64,000 nt of DNA from positions 248,001 to 312,000 of the forward strand of contig NZ_JAFFZW010000006.1 of NCBI RefSeq assembly GCF_017826695.1, written 5' to 3'. The notes under the pieces are model-generated. The model saw nothing but the letters and a program-made list of their open reading frames with translations, was not told where the DNA came from and made no database searches. Of this stretch, positions 54,725-64,000 are shown piece by piece. The translations under genes and the position numbers were made by a program. Every line of letters starts with the position of its first letter. Within the stretch, counting starts at the first letter, position 1. The DNA is from Pseudomonas alliivorans (lineage in GTDB: Bacteria > Pseudomonadota > Gammaproteobacteria > Pseudomonadales > Pseudomonadaceae).

Positions 54725-55903
54725 ATGCCCCATGCTTCCAGCTCTGCCCCCACGCCTGACATGACCTCGGTCTTCGCCGCCCTGCAGGCGCACTTTCTGA
54801 AGGTGATCGTGCCGCTCTGGCAAGGCCCTGGCTGGAATGCACAACTGGCATTGCCCTATGAAGCGCTCGACGCACACCATCAACCGCTGCCACCCAAGCG
54901 CTATCGAGCGATGGCCTGTGCACGGCAGCTGTTTCTGTTTTCCAGCCTGATCGATCACCCCGAGACACCGGACGCCGCCGTGCGCGCCGGAGCACTGTTT
55001 CGCTCGCTGCAGCAGCACTTCCACGATGGCGAGCATGGCGGCTGGTTCTACAGCATCGATCCACAGGGCAAACCGCTGGATCGACGCAAGGATCTCTACA
55101 CCCACGCTTTTATTATCTTTGCCTGCGCTCACTACTGGGCGAAGTCGAAGGACCCGCTCGCAGAATCGGTGCTCAACGCAGCGCTCAATGTCGTTGCCGA
55201 GCGCTTTGCCGACGGCAAAGGCTTGTACGAAGCGCAACTGGATGAAGACTGGTCCACGCTCGGCACCGGCCCGTTGCAGAACCCGTTGATGCACCTGGCA
55301 GAAGCCTTTCTGGCGACCCTGTCCGTGCGCGCCGACCCGATGACACAGGCGGCGATGGACGCGCTGGCCGTCGGCATGCAGCAGCGCTTTGTGGATAAAA
55401 CCACGGGTGTGATGCTGGAGAAGCCGCTGGGCGCTGTGGATAACTGGTATGAGCCTGGCCACCAGTTCGAGTGGTTCTTCCTGCTGGAATCGTCACCCGA
55501 GATGCACGGCAGGCCGCTGCATCACTCCATGACCCGCGCGTTCGCCCATGCGCAGGCACAAGGCGTGGATCCGCAGAACGGGGCTGTTACGGCGACCTTG
55601 ACGCTGGATGGCACAGTGCAGGACAGCACCCAGCGGATCTGGGCGCAGGCTGAATACCTGCGAGCGATGGCGTTGCGGCCGGAATGCGAGTCAGCACTGA
55701 GCCAGCAACTACTCGACTTCGAGCAACGCTTCCTGCATGCGAGCGGCTGGAACGAGTGCGTCGATACCGATGGCACGGTAAGTCGCAGCGACATGCCGTC
55801 GACCACGCCCTACCATCTGGCTACCTGCTACATCGGGCTGGCGGACTATCTGGAGAACCGCTTTGTCACGGCTTTCCCGCCGCCCACGCCCGATAAAGAC
55901 TGA
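54725..55903 (+). CDS. AGE-family N-acylglucosamine 2-epimerase / mannose isomerase-like
   Basis: A 392-residue (alpha/alpha)6-barrel protein. Family residues RAMACARQLFLFS, HGGWFYSI, KDLYTHAFIIFACAHYW, WYEPGHQFEWFFLL and the late STTPYHLATCYIGL are conserved, the histidines being the likely catalytic pair. It may interconvert aldoses and ketoses; the sugar is not clear. The start is uncertain: 54725 (MPHASSSAPTPDM) is chosen, with in-frame ATGs at 54689 and 54762. Its stop abuts that of the convergent SDR gene with no gap. Confidence 0.87.
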   Translation: MPHASSSAPTPDMTSVFAALQAHFLKVIVPLWQGPGWNAQLALPYEALDAHHQPLPPKRYRAMACARQLFLFSSLIDHPETPDAAVRAGALFRSLQQHFHDGEHGGWFYSIDPQGKPLDRRKDLYTHAFIIFACAHYWAKSKDPLAESVLNAALNVVAERFADGKGLYEAQLDEDWSTLGTGPLQNPLMHLAEAFLATLSVRADPMTQAAMDALAVGMQQRFVDKTTGVMLEKPLGAVDNWYEPGHQFEWFFLLESSPEMHGRPLHHSMTRAFAHAQAQGVDPQNGAVTATLTLDGTVQDSTQRIWAQAEYLRAMALRPECESALSQQLLDFEQRFLHASGWNECVDTDGTVSRSDMPSTTPYHLATCYIGLADYLENRFVTAFPPPTPDKD

Positions 55904-56668
55904 TCAGCCGCGATTACGGTCGATCGCAAAGCCTGCCCAGGTCTGGCTGACCGGCATCAGTTCCAGGCTGTTGATGTTGACGTGAGCCGGTGTGTTCATG
56001 ATCCAGAAGATGGTATCGGCGATGTCCTGCGGCTGGATCGGCTCTGCACCGGCGTAGGTCGCATCGTACTTGGCCTGATCACCACCGAAACGTACCAGCG
56101 AGAACTCGCTTTCGCACAATCCAGGCTCCAGATTGGTCACCCGCACGCCAGTGCCGATCAGGTCGTTGCGCAGGTTGAGCGAGAACTGCCCGACGAACGC
56201 CTTGGTGCCGCCGTACACGTTGCCGCCCGGATACGGATAGTTGCCAGCGACCGAACCCAGGTTGACGATGCTTGCACCGCGCCCGTGAGCGATCAGGCGC
56301 GGCAGCAGCAGGCGTGTGGTGTAGACCAGACCTTTGACGTTGGTGTCGATCATGGTGTCCCAATCGTCCAGATCGCACTTGGGTGCCGGATCGATGCCCA
56401 GCGCCAGACCTGCGTTGTTGATCAGGCCCTGAATCGTGGCGAATTCTTCCGGCAGCTCGGCAATGGCGCTTTCCATGGCTGCACGATCACGTACATCCAG
56501 CACCAGCGTATGAACCTTGGTCTGCTTCGACAGCTCGGCGCTCAGCGCGTCCAGACGGTCCTTGCGGCGGCCGGTCAGCACCAGTGACCAGCCGGCTTCA
56601 GCGAAACGACGCGCGCATGCCTCACCAAACCCGGAAGTAGCGCCTGTAATAAATACGGTTGAAGTCAT
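55904..56668 (-). CDS. short-chain dehydrogenase (YdfG-like)
   Basis: A 254-residue NADP-dependent SDR. Cofactor motif TGATSGFG (8-15), NNAG (84-87), and the catalytic Ser139, Tyr152 and Lys156 (SVAGNYPYPGGNVYGGTK). It resembles YdfG, an NADP-dependent serine/3-hydroxy acid dehydrogenase, although the substrate is not certain. The ATG at 56668 has CAGGAG upstream. Confidence 0.92.
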   Translation of the reverse strand: MTSTVFITGATSGFGEACARRFAEAGWSLVLTGRRKDRLDALSAELSKQTKVHTLVLDVRDRAAMESAIAELPEEFATIQGLINNAGLALGIDPAPKCDLDDWDTMIDTNVKGLVYTTRLLLPRLIAHGRGASIVNLGSVAGNYPYPGGNVYGGTKAFVGQFSLNLRNDLIGTGVRVTNLEPGLCESEFSLVRFGGDQAKYDATYAGAEPIQPQDIADTIFWIMNTPAHVNINSLELMPVSQTWAGFAIDRNRG

Positions 56669-56875
56669 CTCGTTCTCCTGACATGGCGCAGCCTGTTGCT
56701 CGATAAAGCGGCGCAGCCTGTTAATAAGTAAAGCGAAAAAAGAAAGCATGCCCTTCACGAACGCCCTGGATCAAGCCTGGGGATAAATCACGCCATGCAC
56801 CCAGCAAGCTGTACAAAAAACATACAACCCAAGCAAAGCCATACACGGTAAGGCCTGCAGCCAGTTTTGCCCACG

Positions 56876-56899
56876 TTATCCACAGTCAGACCCACAAAA
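56876..56899 (+). repeat. 24-bp imperfect direct repeat, copy 1
   Basis: TTATCCACAGTCAGACCCAC followed by AAAA matches 57240-57263 (TTATTAACAGTCGGATCCAC plus AGTA) at about 18 of 24 positions, in the same orientation 364 bp apart. The first 9 bases are a DnaA-box sequence. Confidence 0.5.
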
Positions 56900-57239
56900 T
56901 CGGGGGGCAACTCTGAATCGCTGAATCACCCGCAGACCGTGGCCTGTAGCGATGCGTGCAAAGTTTTCTCCTTGACTTTGATCCGCAGGGCAGATGAAGG
57001 ATGACAGTGCTGTGAATGCATGATGGCCTACAGCCCAGCGCCCATGCCGCCTACCCCACTCTTTCCAATGCTTGCCCACAGAGTTATCCACAGGTTGAAC
57101 AGGCGAATAACCTGTATGAACAAACAGCCCCGAGGCAGTTGACAAACTCCCGGAACGAACGCTGAAAACCAACTGTACGAATTTTGAACACCTCGCTGTA
57201 ACCCTTACGCATAAAGGCTTTCAGCTAAATACTCCCAAG

Positions 57240-57263
57240 TTATTAACAGTCGGATCCACAGTA
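57240..57263 (+). repeat. 24-bp imperfect direct repeat, copy 2
   Basis: Second copy of the DnaA-box-containing repeat at 56876-56899; here the box itself has decayed to TTATTAACA. Confidence 0.45.
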
Positions 57264-57352
57264 AACCTGAACAAGTCGAAAGCGTGACAAAACAACCGTT
57301 TGCAGCGGTTTTATGTCGCAGTTCGAAGGTCCGTTAAAATTGTTTTCCACAA

Positions 57353-57392
57353 TTCTGAAAAACGACGCCCCGGGTGAAAAACACCCGGGGCG
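57353..57392 (-). terminator. rho-independent terminator of the branched-chain amino acid operon
   Basis: Perfect 11-bp stem CGCCCCGGGTG / CACCCGGGGCG with a 5-nt loop, followed on the minus strand by TCGTTTTTC. It lies 32 bp after the last gene of the bra operon. Confidence 0.88.
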
Positions 57393-57423
57393 CACGGTTG
57401 AAACAGCACAGATTGCCAGACCG

Positions 57424-58136
<713 letters not shown>

Positions 58137-58140
<4 letters not shown>

Positions 58141-59012
58141 ACCAATTCCTCTTCATCAGCGCCCAGATACGCAGCGATCACTTTCGGATCGTTGCGGATC
58201 TGCTCCGGCCCGCCTGCGGCAATCACGTTGCCGTGATCCAGCACCACAATGTCATCGGAAATACCCATCACCATGCCCATGTCGTGCTCGATGAGCACAA
58301 CGGTCATGTCATGCTCATCACGCAGCAGGCGGATCATGCCGCTCAGGGCTTCGGTTTCCTGCGGGTTAAGGCCTGCGGCGGGTTCATCAAGGCAGATCAC
58401 CTGCGGACGCGTGCACATGGCCCTGGCGATTTCCAGGCGGCGTTGCTGCCCGTAGGACAGCTCACCGGCCAGGCGATTGGCGCAATCCACCAGATCCACG
58501 ACTTCCAGCCAGTAAAACGCAGTGTTGAGCGCGTCTTCCTCGGCCTTGCGGTAGCCACGGGTGTTGAGGATCCCGCTGATCAGGCTGCGATTGACCCACA
58601 TGTGCTGGGCGACCAGCAGGTTTTCGACCACCGACATTTCCTTGAACAGGCGGATGTTCTGGAAAGTCCGTGCCAGACCTGCGCGGTTGACCAGGTGAGT
58701 GCCGCCGAACATCTTGTAGTACACGCGGCTCAGGAAGCTTTTCGGCGACACGAAGTCGCTGCCCTTGAACGGCTCGCCCAGCAACTTGATGACGTTGGTG
58801 GTCCTGTCGCGGGTATGCAGTTCGATACGGCCGCCTGTGGCCTTGTAGAAACCGGTCAGGCAGTTGAACACGGTGGTCTTGCCCGCGCCGTTGGGGCCGA
58901 TCAGGGCGAAGATCGAATTGCGGCGCACCTTGAGGCTCACGTCGCTGAGGGCCTTGATGCCGCCGAAATGCATCATCAGGTGCTCGACGGAAAGAATCAC
59001 TTCATTGCTCAT
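58137..59012 (-). CDS. braF: branched-chain amino acid ABC transporter ATPase BraF/LivG
   Basis: A 291-residue ATPase with Walker A GPNGAGKTT, signature LSYGQQRRLEIARAM and Walker B VICLDEPAAGLNP. The longer helical insert after Walker A is typical of LivG. It overlaps both neighbours by 4 bp. Confidence 0.95.
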
Positions 59013-60310
59013 TGCGTGGCTCCTCCCTTGACCAGCGCACCCTTGCGCGGAACCACACCGGTGCGGCTGATGCGGATCAGGCCGCGAGGTCGCCAGATCA
59101 TCATCAACACCATCAGAACCCCGAAAAGCAGCACGCGGTACTCAGAGAAGCTGCGCAGCAGCTCGGGCGCAACGGTCAGCACGAAGGCTGCAATCACCAC
59201 ACCCACTGTCGACCCCATGCCGCCGAGCACGACGATGGCCAGAATCAGCGCCGATTCGAAAAAGGTGAATGAGGTCGGATTGACGAAGCCCTGATAGCTG
59301 GCGAAGAAAACGCCCGCAAGACCCGCTGTCGATGCACCGATGGTGAACGCCGAGAGCTTGACCAGCACATGATTGAGACCCATCGAGCGGCAGGCGATTT
59401 CGTCCTCTCGCAGCGCTTCCCAGGCACGACCGATCGGCATGCGGGTCAGGCGATGCTTGACGAACAGCACGGCCAGCACCACGAGGAACAGCACGGCATA
59501 AATGAACAGGAATTTCAGGTCCGGATTGTAATCGAAGCCGAAATACTCATGGATCGGAACCCCGCCATCCCTTGCACGCCGCCCGAATTCCAGACCGAAA
59601 AACGTGGGCGACGGCACCGGTACACCGTTCGGGCCGCCAGTGAACGACAGCCAGTTGTTAAGCACCAGACGAATGATCTCCCCGAAGCCGAGCGTCACGA
59701 TGGCCAGATAGTCGCCATGCATGCGCAGCACCGGAAAGCCCAGGATGCAGCCAGCCAGCGCCGCCGCAATGGCCGCCAGCGGCAGCGCCGACCAGAATCC
59801 CAGCCCGAGGTACTGATAGCCCAGCGCAAGACCGTAGGCGCCGATGGCATAGAACGCCACGTAACCCAGATCGAGCAACCCGGCCAGACCGACCACGATG
59901 TTCAGGCCCAGCCCCAGCAGCACATAGATCAGCCCTAGAATGACCACGGTCAGGAGGTACTTGTTGGCGAAGATCGGGAACACGATGGCGATCACGATCA
60001 GCACCGGAATGATCCAGTAAAGGCTCGACTTGTGATCGGGCTTGAGCACATGCACACCCGACCCCGAACTCTCGAAACTCTGGGAAATGCGTACACCTCT
60101 GGGCGTCTGCAGAAACAGACTCATCAGAAAGCGTCCGAGCATGACAATTGCCACCAGCCAGGCCACACGGGTCGGCTGCAGGTTGAAGCTATAGCCATCG
60201 AGCACGATGCCGACGATAGGGCCGAACACGATCAACGCCAGCAATCCCGCGATCACGGCGTCGATCAGGCTTTTCTTGATATCAACAGGTTTAGCGATAG
60301 GAGCAGACAT
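59009..60310 (-). CDS. braE: branched-chain amino acid ABC transporter permease BraE/LivM
   Basis: A 433-residue inner-membrane permease with an N-terminal extension of about 100 residues (two helices plus a charged loop) before the LivM core, which starts near VVILGLIYVLLGLGLNIVVG. The ATG at 60310 is chosen (MSAPIAKPVDIKKSL), 2 bp after braD. A longer open frame upstream covers braD in another frame. Confidence 0.93.
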   Translation of the reverse strand: MSAPIAKPVDIKKSLIDAVIAGLLALIVFGPIVGIVLDGYSFNLQPTRVAWLVAIVMLGRFLMSLFLQTPRGVRISQSFESSGSGVHVLKPDHKSSLYWIIPVLIVIAIVFPIFANKYLLTVVILGLIYVLLGLGLNIVVGLAGLLDLGYVAFYAIGAYGLALGYQYLGLGFWSALPLAAIAAALAGCILGFPVLRMHGDYLAIVTLGFGEIIRLVLNNWLSFTGGPNGVPVPSPTFFGLEFGRRARDGGVPIHEYFGFDYNPDLKFLFIYAVLFLVVLAVLFVKHRLTRMPIGRAWEALREDEIACRSMGLNHVLVKLSAFTIGASTAGLAGVFFASYQGFVNPTSFTFFESALILAIVVLGGMGSTVGVVIAAFVLTVAPELLRSFSEYRVLLFGVLMVLMMIWRPRGLIRISRTGVVPRKGALVKGGATQ

Positions 60311-60312
60311 AC

Positions 60313-61227
<915 letters not shown>

Positions 61228-61399
61228 CACGCACGCTCACACACTTGAAAGGCAGCTCAGCATTCCGCCCGCCGAGCCCTTGTGAGGCACGGCGAACAGG
61301 TCCGAAAGCAACAGAATCATGCACGCCCGCTCATGGGCGAGCCCATCCACCTGTCAGCCGGCACTCACCCTGGGCGAGCGCGGCTGGCGAGGGTCCGGC

Positions 61400-62536
61400 T
61401 TACTTCTGTTTTTCAAGCTGGTGGTATTTACCGTCCTTGTCCCACTGGTAAACCACGTAGTCGGAGACTTTCAGGTCACCCTTGCTGTCCCAGGCCTTCT
61501 CGCCCATGACGGTCTTGACCGGGTGGGCCTTGAGCCATTTGGCTGCATCCTCGCCCTTGTTGACTTTGGCGCCATTGAAGCCGGCAGCCAGTGCCTGAAT
61601 CGAAGCGTACGCGTACAGGGTGTAGCCTTCAGGCTCGGTGCCGCCTTTACGGAACTGTTCGACCACGGCCTTGCTGTCAGGCAGCATGCGCGGGTCGGCA
61701 CCGAAAGTCATGTAGACACCATCGACATATTGCTTGCCGCCTGCGGTGGTCACCAATTCGTCGGTCACGACGCCGTCATCGGACATGAACTTGATGTCTT
61801 TCAGACCTTGTTCACGCAGTTGACGAACCAGAGGACCCGCTTCAGGGTGCAGGCCGCCGAAGTAGACAACGTCGGCACCTGTCGAGCGGATTTTGGTGAC
61901 CAATGCACTGAAGTCTTTTTCGCCACGGGTCAGACCTTCATACAGAACCGGCGTGACGCCGCGCTTTTTCAGCTGGGTCTGTGTGGCATCCGCCAGCCCC
62001 TGGCCATACGTGTCCTTGTCGTGGATGACGGCGATTTTCTTGCCTTTCAAGACGTCAACGATGTAATCACCCGCCACGACGCCCTGCTGATCGTCACGAC
62101 CACACATGCGGAACATCTCTTTCAGGCCGCGCTCGGTAACCTGTGGGTTGGTGGAGCCAGGGGTGATCGCAATGACGCCTGCATCACTGTAGATCTCGGA
62201 AGCCGGAATGGTCGAAGACGAGCAGAAATGGCCCACAACGCCCACAACCTTGTCCTGATCCACAAGACGATTGGCAACAGCCACGGCCTGCTTGGGTTCA
62301 CAGGCATCGTCGCCCGCGACCAGAACGATCTTTTCCCCATTCACACCGCCTGCAGCGTTGATCGCGTCGGCAGCGGCCTGCGCACCCTTCATGTACTGCT
62401 CACCGAACGCGGCATTGGCCCCTGTCATGGGCCCCGCCACGCCGATCTTCACGTCAGCCTGCGCCAACGAAGACACGCCCAATGCAGCAGCGACTGCAAT
62501 TGTCAGAAAACCTTTCCTGTAAAACGTATGCGACAT
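61400..62536 (-). CDS. braC: branched-chain amino acid periplasmic binding protein BraC/LivK
   Basis: A 378-residue periplasmic binding protein. Signal peptide KGFLTIAVAAALGVSSLAQA; mature start DVKIGVAGPMTGANAAFGEQ. The cysteine pair (GDDACEP and MFRMCGRDD) is expected for this family. The ATG at 62536 has GGAG upstream. Distal promoter and regulation are not clear from the sequence, and the 173-bp spacer before braD may attenuate the downstream genes. Confidence 0.95.
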   Translation of the reverse strand: MSHTFYRKGFLTIAVAAALGVSSLAQADVKIGVAGPMTGANAAFGEQYMKGAQAAADAINAAGGVNGEKIVLVAGDDACEPKQAVAVANRLVDQDKVVGVVGHFCSSSTIPASEIYSDAGVIAITPGSTNPQVTERGLKEMFRMCGRDDQQGVVAGDYIVDVLKGKKIAVIHDKDTYGQGLADATQTQLKKRGVTPVLYEGLTRGEKDFSALVTKIRSTGADVVYFGGLHPEAGPLVRQLREQGLKDIKFMSDDGVVTDELVTTAGGKQYVDGVYMTFGADPRMLPDSKAVVEQFRKGGTEPEGYTLYAYASIQALAAGFNGAKVNKGEDAAKWLKAHPVKTVMGEKAWDSKGDLKVSDYVVYQWDKDGKYHQLEKQK

Positions 62537-63027
62537 GAGTGGTGCTCCTGATTTTTTTTTAAATGGCACTGCGACTACGCCATTGCTGTGAGCAAGGGAC
62601 GTGCCATCACTTTTTTATTCCGGAAAATGTCACGTTTGGCTTGCCATTCAATGACCTGATTTCATTGCCCGCAGGCTGTACAACCGTTCGAACCACGAAA
62701 GGTGCAACCCGCTACATGAAAGAGCAACCCAAACCATTACCCACAGCAACCCATACACGGACCGACGTGCAACCCGCCTGTAACAACGGACGTCACCGAA
62801 GTGCACACGCCCGGTGCGCAAGCGCTACGAGACGCACCATTTGAGGCTAGTGGATCTGGTGAAAAATGCAGTCATCCATCAGCTGCACTCTGGCAAATCA
62901 CAGCGCTCTTCTGCGATGTTGCCGGCCGCGTAGTAATAACCGGCCTGTCGTCGGGCAACAAACGACCTTTATGCGAGATATCATTCCGATTATTCATGCA
63001 CATGCCCTGTCAGAGAGAAGCCCATTC
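62537..63027. other. 491-bp divergent intergenic region, braC / LysR gene
   Basis: No gene seen. The braC side holds a T-rich run (62551-62561) in the leader and the ribosome binding site. I could not place a promoter with confidence. Confidence 0.4.
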
Positions 63028-63933
63028 ATGCTCAACAAACGTCATCTGCCCTCGATCGCTGCGCTGCAATGTTTTGAGGCAGTGACCCGGCACTTGAGCT
63101 TCACCCGCGCCGCCGAAGAGCTCAACCTGACCCAAAGCGCGGTGAGCAAGCAGGTGGCGCAGCTTGAGGAACTGGTCCAGCACCTGTTGTTCCGGCGCGT
63201 GCGGCGCAGGCTGCAACTGACGCCAGCCGGTTCGCTGTATCTGGCGGAGGTGCGCAAGATCCTCAATCAGGTCGAGATGTCCACGCACTTCCTGCGCTCC
63301 TACGGCGGGGAAACAGAGGTGCTGCGTGTCTCCACGCCCTCCACTTTCGGTGCACGATGGCTGGTGCCGCGCCTGAAAGGCTGGCGCCTGCGTCACCCGC
63401 ATATCCATCTGGACCTGCTCAACGAGCAGGAGTCTGACGATCTGATCAAGGGCCGCTGCGACGTGTCGTTCTACTTCGGTCAGGCCGCGATACCTGGCGC
63501 AGAAAGTGTGAAGCTGTTCGGTGAAGAATTGATTCCGGTCTGCTCGCCCGACAGCTTGCCCGATGCGCCTTTTACCGACCCAAGACAACTGAGCGATCTG
63601 GTTCTCCTGCAGAACGCTTTCCGCCCGCAGGCCTGGCATGAGTGGTTCGAAAGTCAGGGCTACCAGACCGATCACAGTTACCACGGCCCGCGCTTTGAAA
63701 CATTCTATATGTGCATCCGCGCAGCCCAGGTCGGCTGCGGCGTCGCGCTGCTGCCGCGCTTTCTGGTGGAGGAAGAACTGGCTGAGGGCAAGCTGGTGAT
63801 CGCATGGGATTTCGCAATGCCCAGCACCAACAGCGCCTATTACCTGTCCTATCCGGAGCACACCGCCGACGTGCCCAAAATACGGGTTTTCCTGCAATGG
63901 ATGCTCGAACAGTTGGATCAACCGGCCAGTTAA
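63028..63933 (+). CDS. LysR-family transcriptional regulator
   Basis: A 301-residue regulator with HTH LSFTRAAEELNLTQSAVSKQ (residues about 23-42) and a GcvA-like effector domain (about 95-295). The ATG at 63028 has GAGA upstream. It is divergent from braC, but divergence alone does not show that it controls the operon. The ligand is unknown. Confidence 0.9.
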   Translation: MLNKRHLPSIAALQCFEAVTRHLSFTRAAEELNLTQSAVSKQVAQLEELVQHLLFRRVRRRLQLTPAGSLYLAEVRKILNQVEMSTHFLRSYGGETEVLRVSTPSTFGARWLVPRLKGWRLRHPHIHLDLLNEQESDDLIKGRCDVSFYFGQAAIPGAESVKLFGEELIPVCSPDSLPDAPFTDPRQLSDLVLLQNAFRPQAWHEWFESQGYQTDHSYHGPRFETFYMCIRAAQVGCGVALLPRFLVEEELAEGKLVIAWDFAMPSTNSAYYLSYPEHTADVPKIRVFLQWMLEQLDQPAS

Positions 63934-64000
63934 GGGCGACAATGCCCACCCAGCAGGCCGTGAGCTTTCCGTGGCAACACGACAGGAAGTCGCGAGCCCC
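63934..64000. other. end of window, no feature
   Basis: The last 67 bp show no gene start or end that I can support. Confidence 0.4.

Larger units (their letters stand above)
56669..57423. other. 755-bp non-coding region with DnaA-box-like motifs
   Basis: No gene is convincing here. TTATCCACA, a perfect DnaA-box sequence, occurs at 56876-56884 and 57084-57092, both on the plus strand. TTTTCCACA lies at 57343-57351 and GGATCCACA at 57252-57260. The composition is relatively AT-rich. The far end has the liv/bra operon terminator at 57353-57392. Confidence 0.55.

Noticed and set aside
62563..63085. Plus-strand open frames between braC and the LysR gene
   Set aside because: Low-complexity products rich in Cys, His and Thr, no start signals, and they cover a regulatory interval.

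Overview
The window comes from the chromosome of a fluorescent pseudomonad, most likely the Pseudomonas syringae group. The grounds are protein similarity and gene order (hemL, miaB-phoH-ybeY-corC-lnt, leuS-lptE-holA, urtABCDE, ureDABC, osmE, ureEFG, braCDEFG) that resembles P. aeruginosa, and REP-type repeats of the kind scattered through P. syringae genomes. Most genes look like conserved core genes. The accessory signals are one giant RHS gene, one small MITE-like insertion and several REP-like hairpins. I saw no rRNA, tRNA, CRISPR array, prophage or intact insertion sequence.

Layout. 1-2261: end of thiE, a REP pair, and a repair pair on the minus strand (ogt and an Ada-AraC-AlkA fusion). 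2458-4961: hemL, a Sel1-repeat secreted protein and a DUF1820 protein. 5089-10498: miaB, phoH, ybeY, corC and lnt, for tRNA modification, ribosome quality control and lipoprotein acylation. 10547-16662: an ElyC/YdcF-type envelope protein, a hypothetical gene, leuS, lptE, holA and a small membrane protein. 16835-19651: a copper-handling group (two DUF2946 proteins around a PCu(A)C chaperone, then a PepSY membrane protein). 19923-27377: a single 2484-residue RHS/YD-repeat protein on the minus strand.

27876-38161 is a nitrogen-scavenging block. A urea ABC importer (urtABCDE), preceded by a good sigma-54 type promoter, runs into ureD, ureA, two GNAT acetyltransferases, ureB and ureC. The nickel-insertion genes ureE, ureF, ureG and a HupE/UreJ permease lie about 14 kb further on (52046-54451). 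Between the two urease blocks are a thioredoxin-like protein without a CxxC motif, an RsbRD-type histidine kinase, cbpA, a YegD-like Hsp70, an AI-2E family permease, a PsiF protein, an EamA exporter, a MITE-like element, a lipase, osmE, a ferritin-like protein, an AsmA protein and a DesT/FabR-type regulator. Two genes of 28 and 45 codons with good ribosome binding sites also sit here.

54725-63933: an AGE-family sugar epimerase, a short-chain dehydrogenase, an intergenic region with DnaA-box-like motifs, the branched-chain amino acid importer braC-braD-braE-braF-braG on the minus strand, and a LysR regulator divergent from braC.

The most unusual items are the RHS protein (divergent repeats at its N-terminus, a C-terminal domain I do not recognise, no obvious immunity gene), the MITE-like element inserted exactly where two convergent genes shared a CTAG stop, the 45-codon secreted peptide gene, and the DnaA-box-like repeats near 56.9-57.3 kb.
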